A DNA stretch of 64,000 nt from Sipunculus nudus. Taxonomy: Eukaryota; Annelida; Sipuncula; Golfingiida; Sipunculidae. Where the stretch lies: the NCBI GenBank assembly GCA_026874595.1, contig CM049318.1, forward strand, positions 37,969,956-38,033,955, in the 5' to 3' direction. The position numbers and the translations under genes were made by a program. Each line of letters opens with the position of its first letter. The stretch's first letter is position 1. A model generated the notes under the pieces. It ran no database searches, was not told the DNA's origin, and saw nothing but the letters and a program-made list of their open reading frames with translations. Below are positions 34,733 through 48,440 of the stretch, piece after piece.

Positions 34733-36734
34733 TTTGTGTAATCTTCATTTTCCAGTGAAATAATTTAAGCAAAACAAACAAACATATATACTGTCTAACA
34801 TTCAAATTAATCAAGTTTTAACACTTTGTGCTCATGTTTATTGGTTTTTATAGGGCAAGTAAAATTTAAGTAGGGCAAGTAAAAACTAGATGTTACTTTC
34901 CCCACAAGGCAAGCTCTGTCATAACTTAAGGTGGATCCCTGATTTAGAGCTAGTTTGGAGGTCTCGGTCATTTCCAAACTAGCTCTATCTGCCAGACACC
35001 AGAAGTGTCCTGTTTCACTCATTTGACTGGAGTCACTTGTCAATGTCAAGGTAATGAAGAATACATTACTATGTTCTATCTGTACATTTAAGCATACCAG
35101 TGTGTTATTTGCCCTTGGTTAACCTTTCACTTATGGACATCCTGGATCATCTCTACCCTCATGCAGTGAATTCTTAATAATCAGATAACTCAGAATTTAC
35201 GGTATGGATTTTCCTGATATTTGGTGTGCCTATTGATATTGGAAACCTGTGTCCATTGCACAGGACTATATTATCACCAATGGCATCTACATGTATCTTG
35301 TTTAGAATTTATTTGACGCACAAATAATTCATAGTTTTCTTTCTGATTCAGTTTGCTCTTATTTGGTTTTGGATATTTATGTCTCCCCTCCCCCTGGGTG
35401 AATTAAAAATTTTTTGTGAACCCCATAATTTTTGAAGTAACACATATTTTTCCTCAAAATTATAATCACCCTTATTGTTTTACTTTTTAATTAAGTTCCT
35501 TGGGGAGCTCAAAAACTTGCGTCCTTCAACTGGATCTTCAAGGTCAAATCAGCCAGAGTAAAATCTCAGATCAGTTCATAACCACGAAACCTTGATCATC
35601 TTTATACAAGGTCAAATTTGAAGAAATCCAGGATTTAAGTTAACAACAAACTTTTGAAGGGGTCCGTTTCCCCCCTCAAATTTGTGAAAGTGAGGCCTGT
35701 ATTCAAATTAAGGAATTTCTTTTTGTGTCTATAAGTTGTATTTTGTTTAATCAAGGATTAATTCAAATATATGAGAGATGTAATAAAGCTGTGTAAAAGG
35801 TTTAGGTTTCTGGCTTTGGAATATGAACAACTGATTAAATATATTCAAGTTATCTCTGTTTGAATTGACCTGAGTTCATGGAAATGCAGGCTCATGATTC
35901 GGCACCAATTACATTATGGGACCCAAGGTGAAAAGGACAGGTTTTGTTCAGTATGTATGGTACTACTAGATATATATATGCAGTAAAGAATGTAAAAAAT
36001 CTGCAAAAATATTTATACAGATGCTCAGTTAAACGGTATAAAAATGACACCTTGATAGAGCAGGATAAATAATGGCAGGTCAAGTTTCCAGGTACTTATG
36101 CTTGTTGTTGAGGGCAAATAAAATATACAATGATTCATTTATATTAACCTTGCCCAAATAATTCATGAATACCTATGTCAGAGTCCCACATTAGAAATGG
36201 TAATATGGGTATATAGACTGAGCATTATATAAAAAAAATACAGTTGGGGATTATACTGGGAATCCTGTTATATAGTACTTTGCAGGCTTATAAAACGAGC
36301 CCTGGAAGTTTGGTATGCAGTGCTTGTCCTTCAGGCATTTGAGACAGATCATGTGCAGGGGCTCCAATAAAAAGATGTTGATTGCCACTCCTTCAGCAGG
36401 CATGTCAATATAAAATATTTCCAGAAATATACAGTTATTGTCATGTTATATGTATGACCTGATGACGAAGATGTGGCCATCCATTTGTAGAAGATTCAAT
36501 ACTATATACAGTATTATGGATACTGTATAAGAAACAAAATTTACTTTCTTTCTTGGGATCATGCCAAGGGTGGGTAATACTATATGCTGCACTGGCATGT
36601 ATAGGGATGTTTAGGGTCATGAAATCATCCTGAGAAAATCACCGCTATGATCTCTGGTCTTGGACATGCTGATTTGCCAAACTTGGACTTCAATTTATAT
36701 ATACTTTTAGACGTCTGCACTCTTAGGAATGCAA
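34733..36734. other. non-coding; one strong hairpin
   Basis: There is no coding exon. A 14-bp perfect inverted repeat lies at 34946-34986 (see the separate entry). A short tandem 'agggcaagtaaaa' pair lies near 34852-34885. Confidence 0.45.
34946..34986. repeat. 14-bp perfect stem, short loop
   Basis: AGAGCTAGTTTGGA is followed after 13 bases by TCCAAACTAGCTCT, its exact reverse complement. No run of T follows and no gene is adjacent. Function unknown. Confidence 0.7.
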
Positions 36735-37050
36735 GCCTCTGTCATGTGGGGGGGGGGGGGGGGGTCCCCTGTTGTGGAATGTTGTGGACTGCTCCTGAAC
36801 CCATGTTTGCAGTCACTTATTTGTCCCTTATCCCAGGTTCATTTGTGCATATAAGTGAATATACATTGGTGAATATTCCTTGATGATGTTCCTTAATCCA
36901 TTCCTGAATCCAGATCAAGTGCTGGATCCACACCAAAATCAAATTGTCTCTTGAGTGGCACATTTCTGAAATGTCCTGAAAATTTCATGAGATTCCGTTT
37001 GTTATTGTGTGAGCTATGTTGCAAACAATCACAAAGAAATGCACACGCAC
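36735..37050 (+). repeat. RTE-like retrotransposon tail, plus copy
   Basis: 'gcaagcctctgtcatgtgg' is followed by a G-run (36748-36764), 'tggatccacaccaaaatcaa', 'gaaaatttcatgagattccg' and 'gagctatgttgcaaacaatc'. The order of landmarks is the same as at 52625-52925. Confidence 0.6.
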
Positions 37051-38568
37051 AGAACAAGTTCCTTAAAGGCAAAATGTTGAAACACCATAGAGGTTATCAT
37101 CAGGTTATGTGATGTGGATTACTCATAGCCCCTTGCAAGAAAAGCTTGAAATGCAGAAGGCTTAAAGGGACCTATTCACATTCCAGGCATGTTATATATT
37201 ACTGAAATATAGCATTTCCTTCTTAAAACATTATGGTGTCTGCCAGTATTTTTCGTTTTAGATCTGTTTGCTTACTCCTGTATACAAGTGGAAAAAAGTG
37301 TGCACCGGGTGCAGTCAGTGCCATAAACATAAATAGAGCATGCGCACCATCTGGTAGCCATACTGCACAACTCCACAAATCAGATATCCAGCTTCCAACT
37401 GGTGTTCTCTTTCAAGTTTCTTCTCCATGTTTAGGAGTTGATGTGCATTCTCAAGACCTCTTGTTATGGTAAAAAGACGCACATGGACTATGTTTATACT
37501 TACACTCTTAACCATAACAAAGTATAAAACAAATGAACTGGATATAGAAAATCTGTGTGCAGGGATAATTTTGCTAGGAAATTTCTGTATTTATTCAACA
37601 TGAGCTACTTGCATGGGACAATATGTATTTTTTCAAATGTTTATGTTTCTTTATTATATATATTATTTGTGGCCTGGACCCTTCCCTTTCCAGACCTGAG
37701 AACCTTTTTCAGGTTTTCTCATCAGTTTTCCTTAGTTGAACCTCTCTTTCCAGGATCCTGGATCTGACCTTGGAACATGATTGTGCACATCCTCTAAAGG
37801 AGGAACAAGTTTATTTATAAATTTCACCGCATTTGCTTAAAAGGTTCTTGAGATAATGTGTGTGGGGAAATAAATTCCAAGAAGGTTGCCTGACGTTGAA
37901 GAAATCTTCCCAAAATTTGTAAAATTGAATGTCTTGGTTATGATATATTTGTCACATGATTGAGGTACAGTTATATGACAAGAGCCGACCAAAAATGTAT
38001 GATAGATTCATTGCATGCCAGATCACATGCATATCAATATGTACTTGTGACCACCAGTGTACCAGGAGAGGGCAAATTCTTCTGTTTGATGGGTTTGTCT
38101 AAGTACACACGTACCACATGCAATGGCCAGTTAAGTAAATATTATGGGTTGCCATGTTTCTCCCTTATGCACACAATGTTTCCCTGTAATTGATTAAGTT
38201 TTATCATGGGTACCATGTTCTACAAACTGGTTGCATTAATCACACAATAAAGTAACAATTTTACAAATTAGGGTCAATTTAAGGCTGGCTATCTGGAGAA
38301 ATGTTTATATTCATACTTACATCATGGCATGTTTAGTGATAGTTTATCAAAATAATTATTCAGATATGTGTATACTTAAGAATCCATACATTCTGTCTTA
38401 ATAGTCACATTAATATAGCCAAAGGCTAATGTTAGCAGAAAGGCTGAGTATAAAGGTTTTTGATTCAGTAAACACTTCTAATTTCATTTTTAGACATTTA
38501 AGAAACATTGCAGAGGAAAATGAAAAAAAAAAAACATTTTGCGATATTGTCATGTAGTTTGATACTAT
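37051..38568. other. non-coding; decayed MITE fragment
   Basis: 37675-37768 resembles the right half of the GGATCC-type MITE ('ccagacctgagaac', 'gttttctcatcagttttcc', 'ccaggatcctggatctgac'). Nothing else recognised. Confidence 0.45.
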
Positions 38569-39099
38569 AGTCCGTTTCATCCCCTCATGTCCACCTGTTT
38601 TTTGCTATGAAAATTTTTTAGTTACATTTCAAGGGAAACAATAATAGTGGAGAGTAAAGGATTAAAGGACCTAATTTTCAACAAGGTAAATAAATACCTA
38701 CCTTACATCGTATTTAAGAAACAGAATTATTTGAAAATATGAGAAATCAGTCTACATTTTACAACATATCAGACCGATTTATGGAGGTCAAGGTCATTGG
38801 TCACATGCAAAAAAAGCCTCAACTGACAGCTGCTGATTGGATGATCTCATGTAAACACTCTAAAAATATAACCAGCTAAAATAAAGATGGCTATTTATGG
38901 AGGGAAACATCATATCTGCCAGATCACGGTGAAGAGATTAAAATGCTGTGAAACATAAACGGTAGATTTATTGTAAAATTGTTAATTGCCATATGAGGTT
39001 GTCACTTCCACATTTTTTTCTTGGGCATTATTAAAAGATATAAACTTTTGAGAAAATTATCAACAAAAAACAGGTGGACAGCAGGTGGTGAAACGGACT
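38569..39099. mobile_element. 531-bp MITE with ~36-bp inverted ends
   Basis: The left end AGTCCGTTTCATCCCCTCAT continues GTCCACCTGTTTTTTG. The reverse complement of the right end, AGTCCGTTTCACCACCTGCT, continues identically with GTCCACCTGTTTTTTG. The flanks offer only T/A-rich bases, so the target duplication is uncertain. No coding capacity. The superfamily is not assigned. Confidence 0.75.
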
Positions 39100-42000
39100 T
39101 TAGTCAATTAAAAGTTGTTTGCTGTCACTGGTTGCTTAAACCTGTGTACCATTTAAAAATTTTTAATTTTCAAAAAATTAAAATTTCATATGAAAATAAT
39201 TGTGAATTTCATAAATTCACATACCAATGATACCATTAGAAAGCTCTGTACCAGGTTTAATTGATATATACTTTTATTAAGTTTTGCCAGGGATGCTTCC
39301 TTAAGTAGGGCAGAGGTCACCAGACTTGGGTGGCATCATGATGACTTGATGGATTTTCATTTAACTCATTGTAAATATTTACCAATAGAGTTTCTCACCT
39401 GAATTCCATTCTTGGCAACATTTGTGCATATTTAATGAGTTCAGAGGTCACAACACATCATGCAACAGGCATATTATATGCACTCTTAATTGCCATCTTT
39501 CAGTATTCCCCATATTTTTATTTCCAACCCCTAACACCCCACCCACCCACCAAAGCCTCCAGGAGTTGTGGACCTAGTTTAAGTATTACCATAGTTCCTC
39601 GAACTTCAACTTCCTCATTGTAAATGGTAACACAACCCCCAACCCCATTCCCCCAAATCCTCTATTCAAAATCCTGGATCAGTGCCATGTATATGATACT
39701 GGTAAATTACCCAGCTATACAGTAATATGTAACAGCATGGTGCTTTTCTGGTCCACAAATGTTACCTTATCATTTGTCAACACTGGCCAGTGTTAAGTGC
39801 ATCTGACTCTTTATCTTGATATGGTAATTAGCCAGCATCACATGTTATGTGGCTGCAGTGATATCAGTACAACTGAACCATTGTGGACCATTTGGTTGCT
39901 GTATTGATTGACAAGTTTCCTTGTATTTCAATATACTCTGCTTAATATCCTGGTACATGTCTTTGAAATGTTTAGGATAGTAAATGGTACAGGATAAAAC
40001 TTAAAGCTGGCTATTCACCTGCCTTTTCTGTTGAATTTATGTGGTTTCTAGCTTACACTGTGTACATATTAATGAATTGTAGGTAATTACTGTAAAGTAA
40101 ATTTCCCATAATGGCCCTGTGATGATTGTTTTAGCTTGTTTGTATACAGGTTGTTAGTGAGTAAGTACAAGTGCGAGTGTTGACAAACAGTAAAACCATG
40201 TAACCATAGGTAGTTTTTTTACCCAAAAATCCTCACCAGCAGAGTCATACTCTTGTGAATAGATTCTGTGTTGTGTGGTATTGAGGCAGTAAGTGACAGC
40301 ATGTCTGAAAGAAAAACTATAGGCAAACAACTAGTGCTCCCATCCCAAAGCCTTTGCTAAGTTGTGCTAATGATATAAAAAAGCAAAGGAATATACACTG
40401 GTTCCATTTTATTATCTTGCTTTTCATTGCATCTCATTGGTCGTAGAACTGCAATGCTTGGAAAGTTTGCCTATTTATGATTGTAGTGACATCATTTTAT
40501 GGGAGTTGTGCTGCATGGCTAAATCTGGTGACAGCAAAAAAATCACTCAAGGACCGATTAAAAAAAACAGCTGGATAGTCATACATTGTCCATGCTATGC
40601 ACATGTGTACACTCTAATGTATTTTCATATGACCAGTATTTTTGCCTTTACTGCATTATGGTTGCCAGATAGGTGATGAGAGAAAAACAGATGAATGTGA
40701 ACATAGTTATATTGTGGAGAAATACCCTTGGACTTGCTGTGTCATTGCACATGATGTGCTTTTCTGCCTAATTAATGAGTACATGTTTAAGGATACCTTA
40801 CACAAATGCAGCTTAGTCATGTTATACTTTCTTTTTCACACTGTCGTGATACATTATTAGCATAGCAGGTACATATAAGAAAATGGGGGCATGCACACCC
40901 ATGTTTATCACAGGTCCTACTATGTATGTCATTTGCTACTTTATTTAGACTGTCCCTCAATGATAAATACGTTTTGGAAAGGACAAATTGTGATTATATG
41001 TCAGCATGTTGATGCACCTGTATTAATTTGTGCTCAGCTGATTAGGTCTGCTTAGCCCTTACAGTCTGTTTGTACTTTCATCCAGTTGTATAGGTACATT
41101 TTGACCAATTCCTTGCAAACATCAAGTTTTGGGAGTTCTACTTTGGATTTGCACACATGCAAAAACAGATATTTTCCTTGCACTGGTTTATTTGTAGAAA
41201 TTGTCCTGGCACTGTCATATTGTATAAGCTGTATGCTGAATGAATGTTGATGGGCATACATGTGTATTGCAATTTTTAAAAAATCTGATATACCGGTATG
41301 GTCTAAACATACACACATATGGTACCCCAAAATCGCTACCATACATAGGTATAAGGAAACTATAACTCATTTTCTAAACTTTCAGTTAAATGCAAAGCCA
41401 TTTAACTGCATTTTCTTTAATATTTAATACTTTATTGTCTCTAATGATAGTAGAATCTGAGTGTCCGTGGAATCTGAGAAAGTCTGATTTCTGTTCATTG
41501 AACATTCATGTGCCCACACCTATCTTTGTATAATAATATATAATGTCACACCAATACTTCCTGTTTAATTTACCATTAGATCAATAGAAGGATCATTAAT
41601 CTTCTAACACAGATCAGATAATAGGCCATCCCACCAAGTTCAAGGACTGTGACCTCATTATTAGGAACTTTTGTGGTGACTTATATATGTATGGCAGCCG
41701 GAGTGTGAAAAATCAAGGTTATTATTGAATGATTATGTGAAGCACTTTCTGGGGGCTGATATATATGTTTTGATATAAGTTGTTTATGATTAAAACACTA
41801 CCAGAAAGTACAGTATGTTTTTCTACCATTTGTTTTTAATCTGAGTAACTTGACTCAAATTGTTATGAAAGGATTTTGATGAAATTGTATGGATAGTTAA
41901 TGTAGTACCCTACAAAAAAAACATTTAAGTTTGGAGGATCACCATGAAATATGAACACACAGGAATTGGTTGCTTTTAAAACGAAAGTGTCATGTTGTGT

Positions 42001-44485
42001 GTGCAAGGGATATGCATTTAATACCTGTGAACATGTAATAAAACAAACTGAGAATCAGACACTATTATTAAAAAGGCAGCATAATCAATATAACATTGAT
42101 ATTAACTATAAAGCACTCAGAGTCAGAGGCCCAATAGATGCCTACACCAATTTTTTAGAAGATCAAACCAGAATAATTCCAGGATTCTTATCAAACTTTA
42201 GTCTGTTCTACATATGAAAACAAAAATCAAAGGTGAAAGAAATGTATGTCATGGTCACATCACAGGTCAACTCTGCCTATTAGAGCAAGGGCAGCCCCCC
42301 TAACCAATTAACAGTGACAGTCTGGCCACAGTCTCAGATAAACAACTTGTCTTATAATTACCAGGCATTATTAAAGTATCCTTTAAAATCATATTACAGT
42401 GATCTAGATAAACTCCAAGATATAAGGGATTGATTCTGGATTATTACCCTAAAATTTCATGAAAATTCATTAATTCTCACCTTCTGGATGTGATCATCTC
42501 ACACCTCCTAGACGTAGGTTTAAAAAAGAAATCAGTTTTGATTTTTTCAATGATTACTGTGTTTGGCTTCATGCACCCAAGGTAAAAATTTCTTGATTTC
42601 CAATTTTTTTATTGTTTTGCTTGAGTAAAAAATTATTTTTTTACAAGATATGACATTATTGTAAATAATATCTTTTATTGTATGAATTATCAATATCTTT
42701 ACATAAATGTTCCCTATCTGAGAAAGTTCCAGGGAACATGGAACAAGAGGAAATTCTTGCTCATTATAGGTAGATAATGTCAAAGATTTCATGTTACTCA
42801 ACCTATCAATTGTTGAATTATGGATAACATAATATGAAATTAACAATATTAAATAATATTAAATTTTGCCTTGCACTCTACAAGCATATATACATGTATA
42901 TGTACAGTTGTCCAAGATCTCCCCCATTGTAATTGCTGCTTTGTATTGCAAGATTCTATGGGTCCCATCACCAGGGTTGGCACAGAGCAAAGAATTGAAA
43001 TCAGATTAATGAGTGCATGGTATGGCATTGTGCATCCAGCTTCAAATTTTAAAAATGTGACACATGCTCTTGTTGGTCTGGTTTTTGGCCATGTGCCAGA
43101 ACCGGTTTGCAGTGGTTAAAGCGAAGGAGATCTGGGACGCTGCATGATGGGTGTATATTGACTGATGTAGGGGAGCTTTTATAGTGCCTTTGTTAAATCA
43201 GTGACATCACTTGTTAATGAGAGTAAATAGTCCTTTGTGGAGAGATTGATCAATCAGACAAGAGATCAAGTGTTACTTTGAAATGACCGGGTCATATTGT
43301 TTGTAGAACACTATACAAGAAAAGCTCTTTGTATAAACAGTACCTATGTCAACTTTGTCTAGTACATGTGTCAAGATAAATTACTCGTTCTTAGTTTTTT
43401 CTAGCCTAAAGAAATCCTGTAATCTCTTTTACCATTTTTTGACAGTTAAAGAAAAAGAGGTTATGAGATAAGAAAAAGCGCTGCATCACTCCTGCTTGTG
43501 ACATCTGTTCCTTATACTTCAAGTTCACTGTGTCAAATGTTTTTCACTGCTCTAGCTACTTCTTATCAGAGTTTACTTACCATCAAAGTCCAACTTAGCC
43601 GTGTATTTTGAGGGTACTTAGATATTAGATGGTGATAATACTCTACTTGTTTGTGACCTCTAATTCCTTTAATTCTCAGACTAACTTTTCAGTTTTTTTT
43701 CTGCTGCTGAAAGTGTCTCTTATCAGAGATTATTGACCATTACATGCATAAGAGGGTAACATGGGGATTTACACAAAGAAAATACTGCTCACATGTCACT
43801 TAATTCCTAATAATTCTCCTCTTCACTCTGTCAAAGATTTCTGCCACAGCAGATACCATTTTAACATTAGCAACTCGTGAGTGTTTATTTTTTAGATTTT
43901 AACATGACAGAAAAAGTACGGATAGGTTCAGAATAGTTAAGAGTAATTTGAAAAGAAAATAACATGATTGCTGAAATTACCTAAAGAAATAATGGTAAGT
44001 TGATGCAGAAAATAACCAGCAATCCAACAAAGGAGATTTTTGTCTTATTGTCGCTGGCTTTTCCATGTGTAATGGTTATTCTTAAAAACATTTTACAAAG
44101 CAGTGAAATTGTGATTAAGTTGGGTCAGTTTGGGGAGGGGGGGGGGGCACTGCACTTGCATGTCACATGTATGCATGAATGCTATTGCTAGTGCTACATC
44201 CTAACTATTTTCATCATTGAATATGTCAGTAACTGTCTTGTATACGAAAATTTGACCATATCTTAAATAATTATAATTCACTATAAACTTAAAGTTAGTC
44301 GCTGTGATATTGTTTTAAATATAACATTTTGACCTATTAAAAATGTTTTATATGAAGTGCCTTATTTTAAAGGCATCCATAATCTGTCATTTACTGCATT
44401 TATTACAAAATCATGGTTTGTTACTCCGACCTTTTCATTAAACAGGTCACAGTGACCTAATTTTAAATGGGTTACTGACCTTATT
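39100..44485. other. long non-coding stretch, no gene seen
   Basis: Many short frames occur on both strands but none has splice sites, codon bias or recognisable motifs. 42960-43170 shares short blocks with 7150-7260 ('accagggt.ggca.agagcaaagaattg' inverted, 'gcag.ggttaaa' direct), hinting at another dispersed repeat. A G-run lies at about 44136-44148. Confidence 0.4.
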
Positions 44486-47400
44486 AGCTCAGCTGACTAT
44501 AAGTCATCTGAGCTAAAGTCGTGTTCCATTGTCCGTCGTCCGTCCGTCTGTCCGTCCGTCCGTCCGTCTGTCCGTCCGTCCGTCCGTAGATGTGGCACGT
44601 TTTGAAACCGTAAGACCTAGGAATCCAAAATTCAGCATAATGTTAGATGTCCCCAAGATCTCCTACCAAGCCGAAAACCGGGTCTTTGCGACTTCATTCC
44701 TTTGAGAAATTAAGGAAAAACCTCAATTTTTTATTAAAAACCTATTTTCACACTTCAGGACTGCCTAATATCAAAACCACTCATCTGTTTTTCCTCATAT
44801 TTCCTATAAATAATCCTCTATATAATTCCTATGTACATGCCAGAAATTAGGTCTGTATTATATAATTTAAAAAAGTTATGGGTCCAAACATAATGCATTT
44901 TGTAAATAATCAGGAAAGAAATTTTATCACTTAACACAAAACTTGTTAAAGCTAAGCACTTTTTTTCCAGTAATATTACTTTTATTAATCAAAATTAAAT
45001 TGTATACCCAAAATAAGATCAAAACCTTTTAAATTTTTTAAAATATTAGCAAAAATAAAAAATTGGTACCTTAAATTTTGCCCAACTTTGACCATGGCAC
45101 GTTTTTTTGCTGTAACCGCTGTGGATTTAATTTTCACAGCATGTTTTTGTTAGCATTTCAACTGTTAACACCAAAAATTTGAAACCAGTTGATCAAAAAC
45201 TGTAGATTTTATTCAAGTTTTCAAGCACCATGTCACATATTGCTAGTGTTATGCAGTTTGCTAGAGCTCAGCTCCCGAGCTTCAGCTCTAAGTTCCTTAA
45301 ATTTGGCATACAGTTGGATTTCTCCAAAATCCCCTACCATGCCAAGAATTTGGTCACTAGGACTTAATTCCTTCAAGATATCAATGAAAAACTTCATTTT
45401 TCCATTAAAAACCCATTGTTACACTTTAAGACTGCCTCATATCAAAACCACTGACCTGACTTTGATCATATATAATATACATATTTTTCTATACATTCGC
45501 TATTAACATGCCAGAAATGATGTCAGTATTGTGTATTTTTTTTAAGTTATGGGCCCAAACATAATGCACTTTTTTAAAAATCAAGAAATATATTTACTCA
45601 CCTTAGATGAGAATTGCTGAAGCTGGAGACTTTTTGTCAGGAATATAGCTTTATTTAATCAAGATTCGATTGTTTACCCAAAATTAGATCTGAATTTTGC
45701 AAATTTTTGAAGTTATTAGCTTAAATAAAAAATCAATACCCTAAATTTTGTCCAACTTTGGCAATGGCATGTTTTTTTTCTGTAAGCACTGTTGATTTAA
45801 TTTTCACAGCATATATACATAAGGATTTAATCTTTTAAAATCTGAAATTTCAAAGGAATTGATTGAAAAGAGTAGCTTTTATTCAAGTTTTCATACACCA
45901 TGTCAAGTGATGTTTACATCTGATCCCCCTAGTAGTAAAGCCTTCACCTGCATTATGTAACCCACCCCAGGCAGCTTGTCTTGGCTCAGCTGGGCCACTA
46001 CTAGCAGTCTTCTTCTCTGCCCTGCACACCCTCCCCCAGCTAGATGATGCATTAACTAGATGAATGTTATAATTTTCTGTATTTCATTTTATTCTTGGCT
46101 ATGCTACATTTTAGATTTTGTATTTACCACCAGGGTTACAATGATTAAAGTGCACATTCAATTGTGTCCACAAAGTGGTGTATTGCTATGTAAGTGTGGA
46201 TGTTCATCAGATAAGTAATTCCTTCCTTGAGAAGAGTAAAAACTTCACAAGGTGTGAAATTGACTATTAATTCCAGGAATAAATTAAAGCTTAGATTGTA
46301 ATTAGCATAATGATATTGTTTGTCCCTCATTCAACCAACAGTGCATATACTTTATTTGAAAAGATGTTTTTATTTTACCAAATTTACAGAATCTTATTTT
46401 ATTTTGGTGAATAAGATTAAGCATGTACTGAAAACTCCAATGTGCAAAACTTTTTAAAAGTGATTCAAGGAATAATCTTGCAGATGCCATGTTGTGGCAT
46501 TATTTTCTTATAAATTCAGTTTAAAAATTTGTGATTTAAAAATAATAAAAATATATGTGTATGCATAATATGACCCAATACGAGCTACACTCTGGATGTA
46601 TAATGATTGCAACTAAGAATTCTAATATTTTAACTTATATTTTCAGTCTTTTTTTTAATACAAATTTATAAAACTTGTAAATAAAAAAAAATAATCAGAT
46701 AAAAACTTTTTTAATGGAAAAAATGGATATGCTTAAATAATATATAAACTTAAATGTATTATTCCCTTGAATGTGAAATAAAGGTATTAGTCCAGACCTA
46801 GGAATCCAAAATTCGGCATAATGTTAGATGTCCCGAAGATCTCCTACCAAGCCGAAAACTGGGTCTTTGCAACTTCGTTCCTTTGAGAAATTAAGGAAAA
46901 ACCTCAATTTTTTATTTAAAACCTATTTTCACACTTCAGGACTGCCTAATATCAAAACCACTCATCTGTTTTTTCTCATATTTACCATAAATATTCCTCT
47001 ATATAGTTCCTATATACATGCCAGAAATTATGTCTGTATTATTTAATTTAAAAAAGTTATGGGCCCAAACATGATGCATTTTGTAAAAAATCAGGAAAGA
47101 TATTTTATCACTTAACACAAAAAACACTAAAGCTATGGACCTTTTTCCAGTAGTATAACTTTAATTAATCAAAATTAAATTGTATACCCAAAATTAGATG
47201 AAAATCTTTTAAATTTTTTAAAATATTAATAAAAATAAAAAATTGGTACCTTAAATTTTGCCCAACTTTGACCATGGCACGTTTTTTTACTGTAAGTACT
47301 GTGGATTTAATTTTCACAGCATGTTATTGTTAGCATTTCAACTGTTAACACCAAAAATTTGAAACCAGTTGATCAAAAACTGTAGATTTTAATCAAGTTT

Positions 47401-47784
47401 TCAAGCACCATGTAACATATTGTTTACATCAAGCTAGTGTTATGCAGTTTGCAAGAGCTCAGCTCCCCAGCTTCAGCTCTAAGTTCCTTAAATTCGGCAT
47501 ACAGTTAGATGTCTCCAAAATCCCCTACCATGCCAAGAATTTGGTCACTAGGACTTAATACCTTCGAGATATTAATGAAAAACTTCATTTTTCCATTAAA
47601 AACCCATTGTTACACTTCAAGACTGCCTTATATCAAAACCACTGATCTGACTTTAATCATAAATAATATACATATTTTTCATTCTCTATGCACATGCCAG
47701 AATGATGTCAGTATTGTGTAATTGTTTTAAGTTATGGGCCCAAACATAATGCACTTTGTAAAAAATCAAGAAATATATTTACTC
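44486..47784 (+). mobile_element. family A composite with two unit types, 3' truncated
   Basis: It starts with the hairpin and a long GTCC run (44529-44587). A first-type unit (frame at 44647-44850) is followed by a diverged second-type unit (45189-45506). Both recur at 46795-47046 and 47440-47721. The usual CAGCTGAGC..CCCTTGTTTT end is missing: similarity to the inner copy near 45600 stops at 47784, exactly where the palindrome starts. Confidence 0.65.
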
Positions 47785-48149
47785 TTACAAACTAAAACCT
47801 GGATGTCAGTACCAACTCAAACCTGGATGTCAGTATACCAAATCAAACCTGGATGTCAGTACCAACTAAAACCTGGATGTCACTACCAACTATGACCTGG
47901 ATGTCAGTAACTGGATAATTCTACCAACTAAACCCCATATATCTCAAGTTAGATGTCTGCATGGTATTTACCACTTGTGAATCTAATACATGATACAATA
48001 TTATACCTTTATTGTAACTGGACAAAACCAGCTCTGACCACCTGTTTATTTAGAAAATGCATTCCTTCACAGCTGCTTTCCAGGAAATCATGTAAAAATT
48101 ACAAAATACAAGAAATGTCTAGCATTTGTACATGAAAACATCCTATAAT

Positions 48150-48440
48150 GCTTGTGGAGCCTAGTAATGCACTAATGGTTAGGGTGTTGGACTTGTTACC
48201 ACAAGGTTGTGGGTTTGTATCCTGTACTTACACTTTCAGTGCAAAGACTCCTTACTCAAGTCTTTACCACAAGGTGAGCTCTCTCCACCCAGGAGTGATC
48301 AGTTACTGGTAATGGGTGGCAGGTAAATGTAGAATCAATAACCTTCTGCTGCCTAATTTGGCTGCTTGGACTGTTTGTTCTCCAAAAGCCTGAGAAAAGC
48401 TTCAAGACTGTGTAGTCCCAAACGACCAGAAAGACAAAGT
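48150..48440 (+). repeat. tRNA-derived SINE-like sequence, left arm
   Basis: Box A is TGGTTAGGGTG at 48175-48185 and box B is GGTTTGTATCC at 48212-48222. A body runs through 'gagctctctccacccagg' and 'atgggtggcaggtaaatg'. The head arrangement is that of a polymerase III promoter in a tRNA-derived SINE. The ends are not defined. Confidence 0.55.

Noticed and set aside
39510-39690. C-rich segment resembling the GGATCC-type MITE
   Set aside because: Only 'aaatcctggatcag' and general C-richness match. The similarity is too weak to call.
42871-43119. 82-codon plus frame with a possible exon (42950-43080)
   Set aside because: The acceptor and donor candidates are weak, and parts of the DNA recur near 7150-7260, so a dispersed repeat is more likely.
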